64,000 nt of DNA from Marinobacter oulmenensis (lineage in GTDB: Bacteria; Pseudomonadota; Gammaproteobacteria; Pseudomonadales; Oleiphilaceae). A model generated the notes under the pieces. The model saw only the letters and a program-made list of their open reading frames with translations. It searched no databases and was not told the origin of the DNA. The position numbers were made by a program, and so were the translations under genes. Where the stretch lies: the NCBI RefSeq assembly GCF_014201735.1, contig NZ_JACHFE010000002.1, forward strand, positions 62,001-126,000, in the 5' to 3' direction. Within the stretch, counting starts at the first letter, position 1, and every line of letters starts with the position of its first letter. Positions 47,299 to 55,187 of the stretch are shown here, piece by piece.

Positions 47299-48180
47299 AT
47301 GCTGGAAATTATCGCAGTGGGAGATCATTACCAGCCGGTGGCCGGCGACACCGGGCTCGATAATCTCAAGCCCGTTGTGGCGGACTACTGCCGGGAGCGC
47401 TTCCGGCGTATCGACCGTTTCACGCAACTGGCGCTGATCGGTTCCGGACGCTGTGTGGCCGGTCGGACCTTACCGCCGGATACCGGGCTCTACATCGGCT
47501 CCCGTTTTGCGTCGCTGGGTAACACCACCAAGGTTCACGAACAGATGGTGGGTGGCGGGGTGGTGCCCAAGCCTGCCAACTTCATCAATACCCTGAGCAA
47601 CTCGGCAGGCTACTTTGTCGCCCGTAATCTCGGGCTGGGGCACCGGAACCTGTTTGTTTCCCGGGGCGATGCTTCCCTGGTGGCCGCGCTGCAGCTGGCG
47701 GCCATGGATATGGCGACCGGCACTGTGAGTTCGGCGCTGGTTGGTGCGGTGGATGAGGCGGTGCTTCCGCTGGAGGACCATCGTTTCCGGCTGGGTCTGA
47801 CTGCCGATACGCCCCTTGGTGAGGGCAGTCACTGGTTATTGACGGCGCCTGCTGGCCATCCCGGGAGTCTGGCCACGATTACCGACATGGTCACGCTGAC
47901 GGATGCCGACAGGCTGGCCGATTGGCTTGAGGGGCTGGATTCCGGCACAGGCTATTGCCTGTCGCGCTCCCCCTGGACCCGACAACACACAAACCTGGCG
48001 TGCCTGGAGGGCGGGGCTGGCCTGGAAATCTACCATTCGGACCTGGCTGCCTATCCGGGGCATGCGGCGGGGGCACTCCTGCGTTACCTCCAGTCCGGTA
48101 ACGTGCGTCCGCTGATTGTCGTGGCTGCCGACAACGACGGCCGTTTTCATGCCCTGGTGGTTCGGCCCCGGGAGTCCTGA
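47299..48180 (+). CDS. Ketosynthase-like chain-length-factor-type protein without active-site cysteine
   Basis: 293 residues with only the N-terminal ketosynthase half clearly present. At the nucleophile place it reads VSRGDASLVAAL, with no cysteine, and the His-His motifs are missing. It probably forms a heterodimer with the ketosynthase just before it, as chain-length factors do in type II polyketide systems. Its stop is immediately followed by the stop of the opposing gene. Confidence 0.82.
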   Translation: MLEIIAVGDHYQPVAGDTGLDNLKPVVADYCRERFRRIDRFTQLALIGSGRCVAGRTLPPDTGLYIGSRFASLGNTTKVHEQMVGGGVVPKPANFINTLSNSAGYFVARNLGLGHRNLFVSRGDASLVAALQLAAMDMATGTVSSALVGAVDEAVLPLEDHRFRLGLTADTPLGEGSHWLLTAPAGHPGSLATITDMVTLTDADRLADWLEGLDSGTGYCLSRSPWTRQHTNLACLEGGAGLEIYHSDLAAYPGHAAGALLRYLQSGNVRPLIVVAADNDGRFHALVVRPRES

Positions 48181-49173
48181 TCAGCGCAGGTTCAGGTCCA
48201 GCAGTTGCTGGTATCCCTGTTGTTCCATGTCTGCGACTGTCCGGAGCTGCTCCGCGAGTTTTCCATAGTCCATCTCCGAACGCCCCTTCAGCATCTTGGC
48301 GGCATAGAGGGCAAAACGCCGCCATTCGTCGCCCGCGTCCGTGAACTGATCGGCCGCCGCTGACAGCTCGTCGCGGCTGAGCAGCCCGGCCGACTCCTGC
48401 AGGAAAGAGGCAAACAGGAAACGGAAGCCCGCGCCCCCCGTTCCGATTTCTTCCTGCATCCTGACCATATGGCCGATCAGCAGCCGATTGTGGTGCTCAT
48501 TGCCGGGGGAAAGCCGCTCCAGGTGCCTGGCGACATAGCGGATGCCCCGCACGCCAATGAAAGGCAGGGGCGTACGCAGCATCATGTTGGCGGTCGCCCG
48601 TATGGCTTCGGGCACGGCACCCGCGATATCGGCGGTTTGTGGCAGTTGCTCCGGGTAGTAGATGACGCCTTTGGGTGCCAGCATCCCTTTGACGAACCGG
48701 GCCCGTTGCAACGCGTTGCGGTCGGCCCGCACCGGGTGTTCAAAGGTTGGATCGCTGATTAGGTAGTCGCTGCCCTCGCGGTCATAGGCCACCAGGTTGT
48801 GGGCGTTGAAGTGGAACCGCATGTTTTCGGGGAAGTAAGGCAGCCAGTAGACCGAGGCCTGAAGCCCGACCGGGTGGCCGGCGTCCAGATGCCTGTCCAG
48901 GGCCCGGGTTCCGGCCTCGGGTTTGCGGAAACGCTCAAACCGGAAGCGTATGTCCAGGCGCTTACCCAGGCCACGGATAATGCGGCCCGGCGGCATGCGA
49001 TAGGCCAGCAGGGGCATGCCCCCCATTTTCACCAGAGGAATGTAGGCGTAGGTCAGAGCCGAAGACAGCCCGAAAACCATGGGTTCGGAAAGCTCGAGGC
49101 CGTTGTGGCGAAGCAGTGCCGCCACGGCACCGCTTTCGCAATGGGCCGTCTGCTGGTGGTGAAAGTCAGTCAT
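48181..49173 (-). CDS. BtrH-type acyltransferase (BtrH N-terminal domain protein)
   Basis: 330 residues. The N-terminal domain is a papain-like fold of the BtrH family: H11-C12 (TAHCESGAVAALLRHNG), then FGLSSALTYAYIP, H125 (FNAHNLVAY) and D141 (LISDPTF), consistent with a Cys-His-Asp set. In butirosin synthesis BtrH moves an acyl chain from a carrier protein to an amine. Here, in an operon with DarA and DarB, it is a good candidate for joining the polyene acid to the resorcinol (inference). It overlaps the preceding 139-residue gene by eight bases. Confidence 0.85.
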   Translation of the reverse strand: MTDFHHQQTAHCESGAVAALLRHNGLELSEPMVFGLSSALTYAYIPLVKMGGMPLLAYRMPPGRIIRGLGKRLDIRFRFERFRKPEAGTRALDRHLDAGHPVGLQASVYWLPYFPENMRFHFNAHNLVAYDREGSDYLISDPTFEHPVRADRNALQRARFVKGMLAPKGVIYYPEQLPQTADIAGAVPEAIRATANMMLRTPLPFIGVRGIRYVARHLERLSPGNEHHNRLLIGHMVRMQEEIGTGGAGFRFLFASFLQESAGLLSRDELSAAADQFTDAGDEWRRFALYAAKMLKGRSEMDYGKLAEQLRTVADMEQQGYQQLLDLNLR

Positions 49174-49585
49174 CTTGTCCGTTTTGTTCGGCGGGTAGGG
49201 TACGCAACTGATCGACGGTCATCTGGAACGCTTCCTGATACCGGCGCAGTTTGCGGTCGGTCAGGCGGTTAAATACCGCCGGCCGCAGGTGTCGGCGCAC
49301 TTGCCAGCGGAACAGGCCGGTAGCCTGGGCCAGCAGTGTGATGTCCATGCGATGGGCGTACATGTGGTATTCAAGCGGAGAGGTCAGTCCCTCGTTCACC
49401 CGCTGGCGGGCCTGCCGGGCAAAGCGGCTGTACTCTTCCAGGGCCTGCTCCAGAACCACTTCCTCGGCCTCCCAGCCGCTGGACAGCGCGGTGGTGTACT
49501 CGCCGTTTTCGTTGCGGGCATAGAGCGCTTTGCGCTGGCCCTCAAAAGACCGGGCGTCATCCTGGGGTACGTCATCAACCTTCAT
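49166..49585 (-). CDS. Unknown 139-residue protein in the resorcinol operon
   Basis: I do not recognise this family. The protein is helical and charged with no signal peptide or membrane helix. A conserved-looking centre (EYHMYAHRMDITLLAQATGLFRWQVRRHLRP) sits before a helix of mixed charge. Overlaps with darB (four bases) and the BtrH-type gene (eight bases) argue for a real gene and for equal amounts of product; it may be a small partner of one of these enzymes. Confidence 0.8.
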   Translation of the reverse strand: MKVDDVPQDDARSFEGQRKALYARNENGEYTTALSSGWEAEEVVLEQALEEYSRFARQARQRVNEGLTSPLEYHMYAHRMDITLLAQATGLFRWQVRRHLRPAVFNRLTDRKLRRYQEAFQMTVDQLRTLPAEQNGQDD

Positions 49586-50736
49586 GGCTGCTCCCGGTCA
49601 CACACGGTCAGCAGCATGAATGAGGACGAGAACCGGCCGCTTTCGGGCACCCAGCAAAGCAGCTTCTGTCCAACCCTGAGCCGGCCGGAGGCAAAGAGTT
49701 CCTCAAGCATGATGTAGATGGAGGCGGAGCCGGTGTTGCCTTTGTCCGGCAGATTGGTCGCCCAGCGTTCGAAGGGGATGTCCAGGCCGGACGCTTTCAA
49801 TGCCTCATAGAGCCTTTCCCGGAAATAACCGGAGGAATAGTGCGGCAGGAACCAGTCGATGTCTTCCGCCCGGAGCCCGTATTTCCCGATGATATCAGGC
49901 AGGTACTGCTCAATCGTGGCGGCAATGATGTTGTCATTGAGCAGTTTGACGTCCTGCTTCACCGCAAAAATGGATTCTTTCAGCCAGGTGTCGTGGGGCA
50001 GGTCTTTCCAGCTTTCGAGGCTGCCGTCCTCCCGTTTGCGGGCGCCGGCATACATGCAGGCATCGAGCTGGTTGGCGAAGGACCGGATATCAATCCAGTC
50101 CACGCGCAGCGACAGCCCCTGGGGGGCCGGTTGCGGCTCCATGGCGACAGCGCCGGCGCCATCCGAGAGCATCCAGCGCAGGAAGTCCTTGTCGAAAGCC
50201 ACCTCCGGTTTGCGTTCGAGGGTATCGGCGGAAGACCTGGCTTCCGGTTCAAACAGGCGGCCGCGCATAACCGCTGAGGCCACTTCCGAGCCGGTGGTCA
50301 CAACCCGTTTATGCTGGCCGGTAGCGACCGCCATCCAGCCATACTTCAGGGCGGACATGCCGGCAAGACAGACGCCGGCGGTGGCGATGACTTCACACGG
50401 CGGGGATGCCAGCTCACCGTGGACCATGACCGCATGGTTGGGCATCAACTGGTCGGGCAGGCTGGTACCACAGACCAGGCAGTCCATTTCCTGGCTGAAC
50501 CGGTCACCCAGGGCCCGGATGGCCTCGGCGGTCAGCTCGGCATTGGTATGGGTCGGCTGGCCCGTCTTCGGGTCGACCGCGTAATAGCGGTGTTTGATCC
50601 GGTTGCTTTTCAGGATGATCCGGCGGGCGCGGGAGGGCTGGGCGCCCGCCTGGCCCAGGACGGATTCCATCTCGTCATTGCCGACGGGCTCGTTCGGTAA
50701 CGCGGCGGCAATGGCGGTAATGTAAACGTTGCTCAT
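49582..50736 (-). CDS. darB: Dialkylresorcinol ketosynthase DarB (KAS III-like)
   Basis: 384 residues of the FabH superfamily with C123 (AGVCLAGMSALKYG), H299 (FLPHYSSG) and N334 (KGNTGSAS). The start, MSNVYITAIAAALPNEPVGNDEME, and the SKxRRIILKSNRIKHRYYA-like segment follow DarB of dialkylresorcinol and flexirubin clusters (from memory). DarB joins a beta-ketoacyl thioester with a second acyl chain to give the cyclohexanedione precursor. It lies just after darA, as in those clusters. Confidence 0.9.
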   Translation of the reverse strand: MSNVYITAIAAALPNEPVGNDEMESVLGQAGAQPSRARRIILKSNRIKHRYYAVDPKTGQPTHTNAELTAEAIRALGDRFSQEMDCLVCGTSLPDQLMPNHAVMVHGELASPPCEVIATAGVCLAGMSALKYGWMAVATGQHKRVVTTGSEVASAVMRGRLFEPEARSSADTLERKPEVAFDKDFLRWMLSDGAGAVAMEPQPAPQGLSLRVDWIDIRSFANQLDACMYAGARKREDGSLESWKDLPHDTWLKESIFAVKQDVKLLNDNIIAATIEQYLPDIIGKYGLRAEDIDWFLPHYSSGYFRERLYEALKASGLDIPFERWATNLPDKGNTGSASIYIMLEELFASGRLRVGQKLLCWVPESGRFSSSFMLLTVCDREQP

Positions 50737-50778
50737 TGATTCAAAAGCTCACTCGCCGGCGCCGGGCCGGACGTTCCA

Positions 50779-51699
50779 TTATTCCCCCGAAGGGGCACTG
50801 AAATAGGCCTTCTGGCGGGCAACCCGTGTGCGCATCAGGGGCGCGGCGAGGCGCTTCGCCAGCAGCCCGGCCGGAACCACGGTCAGGATCATCGCCAGCA
50901 GGAAAACCGCATAGAAAACCAGCACCGGTTTGCGCTGCCAGGCGCCTCGGGGACCCAGTGAGCGCAACAGCCGCCCCCACAGCCGGAAGGCCCGCTTACC
51001 GGTTTTCTCGCTGGAGATCAGCCCCTCGTTAATGGTAACGGCGGACAGGCCGTGGAACATGTCGGCGGATACCTGGCCGCTGTAGGTCAGGCGATCCCGT
51101 ATCCGCCGGCCAAAACGTTCGCTGCCCTGGGTATCCTGTTTCGATACCCCGGCTCTGGGGATCAGCCCTTTGAAGAAAGGGCCTTTACGGCCGGTGAGCA
51201 CCCACAGCGGGGTGGCAAAGAAACTCATGACCGAGCCGGCTTCATCCACCAGGGCGACGTTGCCAACCAGTTCCGCGTTCAGGGCCTGGAGTTTCTGCTT
51301 CATGTCCTCCTGGGCCATCAGCCACATGTTGCGGCAGGCGATCAGGGTGACCACGGGCTTGCCGGCGAGCAGCTTCCCGGCAACCGGGTGGTTGAGAAAA
51401 GCCGTCATCGGCAGAGACGGTGACAGAAACCAGACCTGATAGGCCAGAACGACCAGATCGAAATCCTCATCGCCGCTCAGGGCCGGGTCCTGTATTGGCG
51501 CCGGGTCCTGGTACACTGCTTCGGGGAAGGTATCCAGGAACGTCAGAAACGGCCAGGGGAACGGATAGTCGTTTACTGGCCGGATGTTCTCGAATGTCAC
51601 TGAAATGTTGTCTGCTTCGACCAGTGGTCGTGTAAACTCCCTTACCACACTATCCAGTTGTCCACTCTGGGAATAGTGTACGACCAGTACCTTCTTCAT
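50779..51699 (-). CDS. darA: Dialkylresorcinol condensing enzyme DarA (flavodoxin-like)
   Basis: 306 residues. The N-terminus KKVLVVHYSQSGQLDSVV is a flavodoxin-type FMN loop, and the middle retains the flavodoxin-like order (DLVVLAYQVWFLSPSLP). A C-terminal membrane helix follows (about 262-285, VLVFYAVFLLAMILTVVPAG), placing the enzyme on the membrane. DarA oxidises the DarB product to the aromatic resorcinol. It is the first gene of the - strand operon, with GGAAG before the ATG. Confidence 0.88.
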   Translation of the reverse strand: MKKVLVVHYSQSGQLDSVVREFTRPLVEADNISVTFENIRPVNDYPFPWPFLTFLDTFPEAVYQDPAPIQDPALSGDEDFDLVVLAYQVWFLSPSLPMTAFLNHPVAGKLLAGKPVVTLIACRNMWLMAQEDMKQKLQALNAELVGNVALVDEAGSVMSFFATPLWVLTGRKGPFFKGLIPRAGVSKQDTQGSERFGRRIRDRLTYSGQVSADMFHGLSAVTINEGLISSEKTGKRAFRLWGRLLRSLGPRGAWQRKPVLVFYAVFLLAMILTVVPAGLLAKRLAAPLMRTRVARQKAYFSAPSGE

Positions 51700-51844
51700 T
51701 GTCAGCTTCCAGAACTCTGTGCCAGAATCTTTCGCGCCAGGGAGCCGTCCAGCGGTTCCTTAACAAACGGTCATCACCACGAATAGCGCGGGACTATAGC
51801 ACAGGTCCAGTGCCATCTGAATCCTCTCGGAAGCAAGCTGAGAC

Positions 51845-52588
51845 ATGCATTTTCAAATCCTGATTGCCCGGGATCACCCGGCGTTACCGGGGCATTTCCC
51901 GGGCCAGCCTCTTGTGCCCGCTGTGGTGATGCTGGATGAAATGGCCAAAGGGCTGGGGCGGTTGACGGGCCAGCCCATTACCAGCGTCAGGCAGTTGCGT
52001 CTGCTGGAGCCCCTGTCGCCGGGGCTGGCCCTGGATATCACGGTGCAGGACAAAGGCGGGGATGGCTGGGCCCTGGTTGGCCGTACCGGTGACAGGGTGG
52101 TTGTTAAGGGCCGATTCAGCTCCGTGCCGCCGGACCCGGATGAAATCGGTCCCCGGTCGCCAGTATCAGGCAGACCGCAGAATACCGATGCGGTCTACCG
52201 TGATTTGCCCCACGACGGGGCGATGCGTCTTATCGAACGGTTTTACCTGTCAGAAAAGGTCGCAGTCTGCGATCTGTCAGTGGCGCCCGACAACCCGCTG
52301 GTGGATACTGAAGGCCGGTTGTCGGCCTGGATGAGCCTCGAGTATGCAGCCCAGTTGATGGCGTGCCGGAGTGTAGCCGGTGGTGGCCTCTCGTTTGGGC
52401 GGGCCATGGTGGTCATGGTTCGGTCGCTGGCCTGTTATGGCCCGGGGTATCTGGTGGCGCCCGCCGATCTGTCGGTGCAGGTCGAGGAGGAGGTCGCCCA
52501 GCCAGGCGCTGTGCAGTGCCGTTTTCAGGCCTGGAGCGCGGATCGGTTACTGGCGGCCGGTGTGTTCACCGTTATGGCTGGCGCCTGA
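51845..52588 (+). CDS. Double hot-dog dehydratase-like protein
   Basis: 247 residues in two hot-dog domains. Residues 1-95 resemble FabZ/ApeI (ALPGHFPGQPLVPAVVMLDEM, with the catalytic His in GHFPG). Residues about 110-247 resemble ApeP (LPHDGAMRLIERFYL and WMSLEYAAQLMACRS). It could combine in one chain the two dehydratase halves that act together in polyene synthesis, or serve the resorcinol arm. It diverges from darA with 145 bases between and ends at the tRNA terminator. Confidence 0.85.
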   Translation: MHFQILIARDHPALPGHFPGQPLVPAVVMLDEMAKGLGRLTGQPITSVRQLRLLEPLSPGLALDITVQDKGGDGWALVGRTGDRVVVKGRFSSVPPDPDEIGPRSPVSGRPQNTDAVYRDLPHDGAMRLIERFYLSEKVAVCDLSVAPDNPLVDTEGRLSAWMSLEYAAQLMACRSVAGGGLSFGRAMVVMVRSLACYGPGYLVAPADLSVQVEEEVAQPGAVQCRFQAWSADRLLAAGVFTVMAGA

Positions 52589-52594
52589 AACGAA

Positions 52595-52621
52595 AAAAGC
52601 CGCTGATTGGCAGCGGCTTTT
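52595..52621. terminator. Bidirectional terminator between hot-dog gene and tRNA-Asn
   Basis: Perfect 11-base arms (AAAAGCCGCTG / CAGCGGCTTTT), loop ATTGG, with A-run left and T-run right. It serves the + strand dehydratase gene and the - strand tRNA. Confidence 0.88.
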
Positions 52622-52630
52622 CGGAATAAG

Positions 52631-52706
52631 TGGCTCCCCGAGCTGGGCTCGAACCAGCGACAAACGGATTAACAGTCCGTTGCTCTACCAACTGAGCTAT
52701 CGGGGA
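52631..52706 (-). tRNA. tRNA-Asn (GTT), copy 2
   Basis: 76 bases, identical to the copy at 11580-11655, with encoded CCA and anticodon GTT. It marks the right edge of the biosynthetic region. Confidence 0.98.
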
Positions 52707-52726
52707 ACAGCATCAATGTGGCGCGC

Positions 52727-52755
52727 ATATTAAGTACTTTGATTTGCCCCGTCAA
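52727..52755 (-). promoter_or_regulatory. Sigma-70 promoter of tRNA-Asn copy 2
   Basis: On the - strand: TTGACG (52755-52750), 17-base spacer, TAATAT (52732-52727), GC-rich discriminator GCGCGCC. It has the same hexamers and spacing as the first copy, though spacer sequences differ. Confidence 0.85.
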
Positions 52756-52779
52756 GCCCCTGAAATGGAAGGTTAAAAA

Positions 52780-53745
52780 TTGACCACAAGTGTGATTCCG
52801 GAGTACCGGCCGCCGGTATGGCTGCGCAATGGCCACGTTCAGTCGGTGTGGCCCAGCCTGTTTCGCCGTGTCGCTCTGGACGAGCCGGAAACCGAAGTCA
52901 TCCCGACACCGGATGATGATGAGTTGTATCTGGACTGGTATCGCCAGGGCAGCGAGCGTCTGGCGATCCTGTCCCATGGTCTGGAGGGCCACAGTCGCAG
53001 ACCCTACATCCTGGGGCTGGCCAGGGCTCTGCTCGAACAGGGCTGGGACGTGCTGGCCTGGAACTTCCGGTCCTGCGGGGGCGTGATGAACCGCCAGCCA
53101 CGTTTTTATCACAGCGGTGCCACCATGGACCTGGCTACCGTGCTCCGGCATGCCGGTCGCCGAGCCTACCGGCAGTTGTTCCTGTCAGGTTTCAGTATGG
53201 GCGGTAATCTGACGCTGCTCTATCTCGCCCAGCAGGGCGAGCAGGTCGACAGTCGGGTGATCGGCGCCGTCACCTATTCGGTGCCGATGGATCTGGCGGG
53301 CAGTGCCGACATGCTGGCGCTGCCTAGCCGGCGGATATACATGCAGCGGTTCCTGAAGGATCTGTACGGCAAGATGCGCCAGAAGGAAGTCATGTTTCCG
53401 GACCTGATCAGCACGGCCGGCTACGGAGAGATCAGCAACTTCCAGCAGTTTGATGACCGCTACACCGCCCCTCTGCACGGTTTCCGGAACGCCGGGGATT
53501 ACTGGGCACAATGTTCGGCACTGCCGCGCCTGAAGGACATCCGGGTGCCGGCGCTGGTGGTCAATGCTGGTGACGATCCGTTTCTCTCCGCGGCCTGCTA
53601 CCCAAGGCGGCGGGACCAGTTGGGAGCCTGGGTTACCCTGGAAATGCCCGAATGGGGTGGCCATGTCGGCTTTGTCCGGCATGGCCGGGACGGCATTTAC
53701 TGGTCCGAAGCCCGGGCTCTGTCCTTCCTGCAGCGTTGGGCGTAA
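52780..53745 (+). CDS. Alpha/beta hydrolase, YheT family
   Basis: 321 residues. Nucleophile elbow SGFSMGGNLTLLYL (Ser in GFSMGG), RSCGG oxyanion region, acid in VNAGDDPFLS and His in WGGHVGFV complete the triad. YheT-type proteins are presumed esterases of unknown substrate. The start is a TTG; the start region WLRNGHVQSVWPSLFRR is the family hallmark. Confidence 0.9.
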   Translation: MTTSVIPEYRPPVWLRNGHVQSVWPSLFRRVALDEPETEVIPTPDDDELYLDWYRQGSERLAILSHGLEGHSRRPYILGLARALLEQGWDVLAWNFRSCGGVMNRQPRFYHSGATMDLATVLRHAGRRAYRQLFLSGFSMGGNLTLLYLAQQGEQVDSRVIGAVTYSVPMDLAGSADMLALPSRRIYMQRFLKDLYGKMRQKEVMFPDLISTAGYGEISNFQQFDDRYTAPLHGFRNAGDYWAQCSALPRLKDIRVPALVVNAGDDPFLSAACYPRRRDQLGAWVTLEMPEWGGHVGFVRHGRDGIYWSEARALSFLQRWA

Positions 53746-53763
53746 AGACCGCTCCGGTAGCTA

Positions 53764-54399
53764 TCACCCGTTGTCTGGCAGTACCTCGCGCAGTTCTGGC
53801 CAGACATTCTCGAGCAGTTTCGGTTGTGCTGCTTCGGTGGGATGAATACCGTCGCCCTGCATCAGGCCGTCCTGGTTGTAGATGCCATCCAGAAAGAAGG
53901 GAACCAAAGGCACGTTATAGCGGTCGGACAGGTTCGGGTAGATATCTGCGAACATGCGCGTGTATCTGGGACCGTAATTCGGTGGAATCTGCATGCCGAC
54001 CAGCAACGGCCGGGCATCGGCGGCCTGGGCCTTCTCGATCATGGCGGCCAGGTTTGATTCGATGACATCAGGCGGAAAGCCGCGGAGGCCATCGTTACCG
54101 CCCAGTTCGATGATGACGATATCGGGTTGGTGTTTTTCCAGCAGGTCCGGCAGCCGGCGAAGGCCACCGTCGGTGGTTTCGCCACTGATGCTGGCATTGA
54201 CTACCTGCCAGTCGTTGTCACGCTGGCCGAGGCGTTCGCGCAGCAATTGGACCCAGGCGGTTTCGGACGGCACCCCATAGGCAGCGCTGAGGCTGTCGCC
54301 GACAACGAGCAGGGTGTTGGCCTGGGCCAGAACCGGTGTGACGAGTAGCAGGAACCACAGAAGCGGGATTGATCCCAGGCGCTTCAATACCGTATGCAT
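53764..54399 (-). CDS. tesA: Arylesterase / lysophospholipase L1 (TesA type, GDSL)
   Basis: 211 residues with a signal peptide (about 1-28, ending VLAQA). SGNH hydrolase blocks: VVGDSLSAAYG (Ser), NASISGETTDGG (Gly), ELGGNDGLRG (Asn) and the C-terminal DGIHPTEAAQ (Asp, His). A periplasmic esterase/thioesterase/protease I. It diverges from the ybbA-type ABC genes, as in E. coli. Confidence 0.94.
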   Translation of the reverse strand: MHTVLKRLGSIPLLWFLLLVTPVLAQANTLLVVGDSLSAAYGVPSETAWVQLLRERLGQRDNDWQVVNASISGETTDGGLRRLPDLLEKHQPDIVIIELGGNDGLRGFPPDVIESNLAAMIEKAQAADARPLLVGMQIPPNYGPRYTRMFADIYPNLSDRYNVPLVPFFLDGIYNQDGLMQGDGIHPTEAAQPKLLENVWPELREVLPDNG

Positions 54400-54458
54400 A
54401 ATGAGATTATCTACCTTTAGACCATTCGTGAGAGCGTAAACCAGACGACGGAGTCACC

Positions 54459-55187
54459 GTGGACCAGACAACGGAATTCAGCCAGACCGAAGACAGCCCC
54501 ATGCTGCGGGCCAGTGACCTCACTCATCAAGTTAACCTGGAAACCGATCCCCTGACGATATTGCAGGGGGTCAATCTGGAAATCAATCGCGGGGAATCCG
54601 TAGCCATTGTCGGTCGCTCAGGCTCCGGCAAGACCACATTGCTGGGACTGCTTGCCGGCCTTGATACGCCAAGCGACGGCACAGTGGAACTGGATGGTGC
54701 CGTGATCAGTCGCCTGAGTGAAGACGAACGGGCCCGTCTCAGGGCCAGCCGGGTCGGTTTTATTTTCCAGTCCTTTCAACTGCTGCCGGCCCTGAGTGCA
54801 CTGGAAAACGTGATGCTGCCACTGGAACTGGCCGGAATCGAATCGGCGGAGAGTCGCGCCCGGGAACTGCTTGAGCGGGTCGGCCTCGGGGAACGCCTGA
54901 GCCATACCCCGCGCCAGCTGTCTGGTGGTGAGCAGCAGCGTGTCGCCATTGCCCGGGCCTTTGCCTCTGATCCGGCGGTGCTGTTTGCGGATGAGCCCAC
55001 CGGCAACCTCGACAACCGTACCGGGCAGGCGGTGTCGGACCTGCTGATGGACCTGAACCGCGAGCAGGGCACCACCCTGATCATGGTCACCCACGACGAA
55101 CACCTGGCGGCCCGTTGTGGCCGGCAACTGCATATTGAAGCGGGCATCCTGACAGAGCCGGAAGCGGCCCGGGAGCTGGCAGACTGA
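54459..55187 (+). CDS. ybbA: ABC transporter ATP-binding protein (YbbA / LolD-like)
   Basis: 242 residues with Walker A VGRSGSGKTTLLGLL, signature QLSGGEQQRVAIA, Walker B VLFADEPTGNLD and the MacB/LolD-type FQSFQLLPALSALENVMLP. A GTG start at 54459 is used; an ATG 42 bases in (MLRASDLTHQV) also fits. It works with the permease that begins at its last base. Confidence 0.92.
   Translation: MDQTTEFSQTEDSPMLRASDLTHQVNLETDPLTILQGVNLEINRGESVAIVGRSGSGKTTLLGLLAGLDTPSDGTVELDGAVISRLSEDERARLRASRVGFIFQSFQLLPALSALENVMLPLELAGIESAESRARELLERVGLGERLSHTPRQLSGGEQQRVAIARAFASDPAVLFADEPTGNLDNRTGQAVSDLLMDLNREQGTTLIMVTHDEHLAARCGRQLHIEAGILTEPEAARELAD

Larger units (their letters stand above)
25331..52588. other. Hybrid aryl polyene - dialkylresorcinol (flexirubin-like) biosynthetic region
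   Basis: The region contains a phosphopantetheinyl transferase, a 24-gene + strand array, a four-gene - strand operon and a final + strand gene. Gene families and order from 26782 to 43261 follow the E. coli/Xenorhabdus ape order C-D-E-F-G-H/I-J-K-L-M-N-O-P-Q-R (from memory), with an ammonia-lyase and a flavoprotein inserted. DarA and DarB mark dialkylresorcinol synthesis. The secreted protein at 26091 may or may not belong. Flexirubin-type products are polyene acids esterified to a dialkylresorcinol; the product here is inferred, not known. Confidence 0.88.

Noticed and set aside
25331..52706. Genomic island inserted at the tRNA-Asn
   Set aside because: No integrase, and I saw no partial tRNA copy at the left edge of the pigment region. 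GC content and codon style match the neighbours. Acquisition by transfer stays possible but is not shown.
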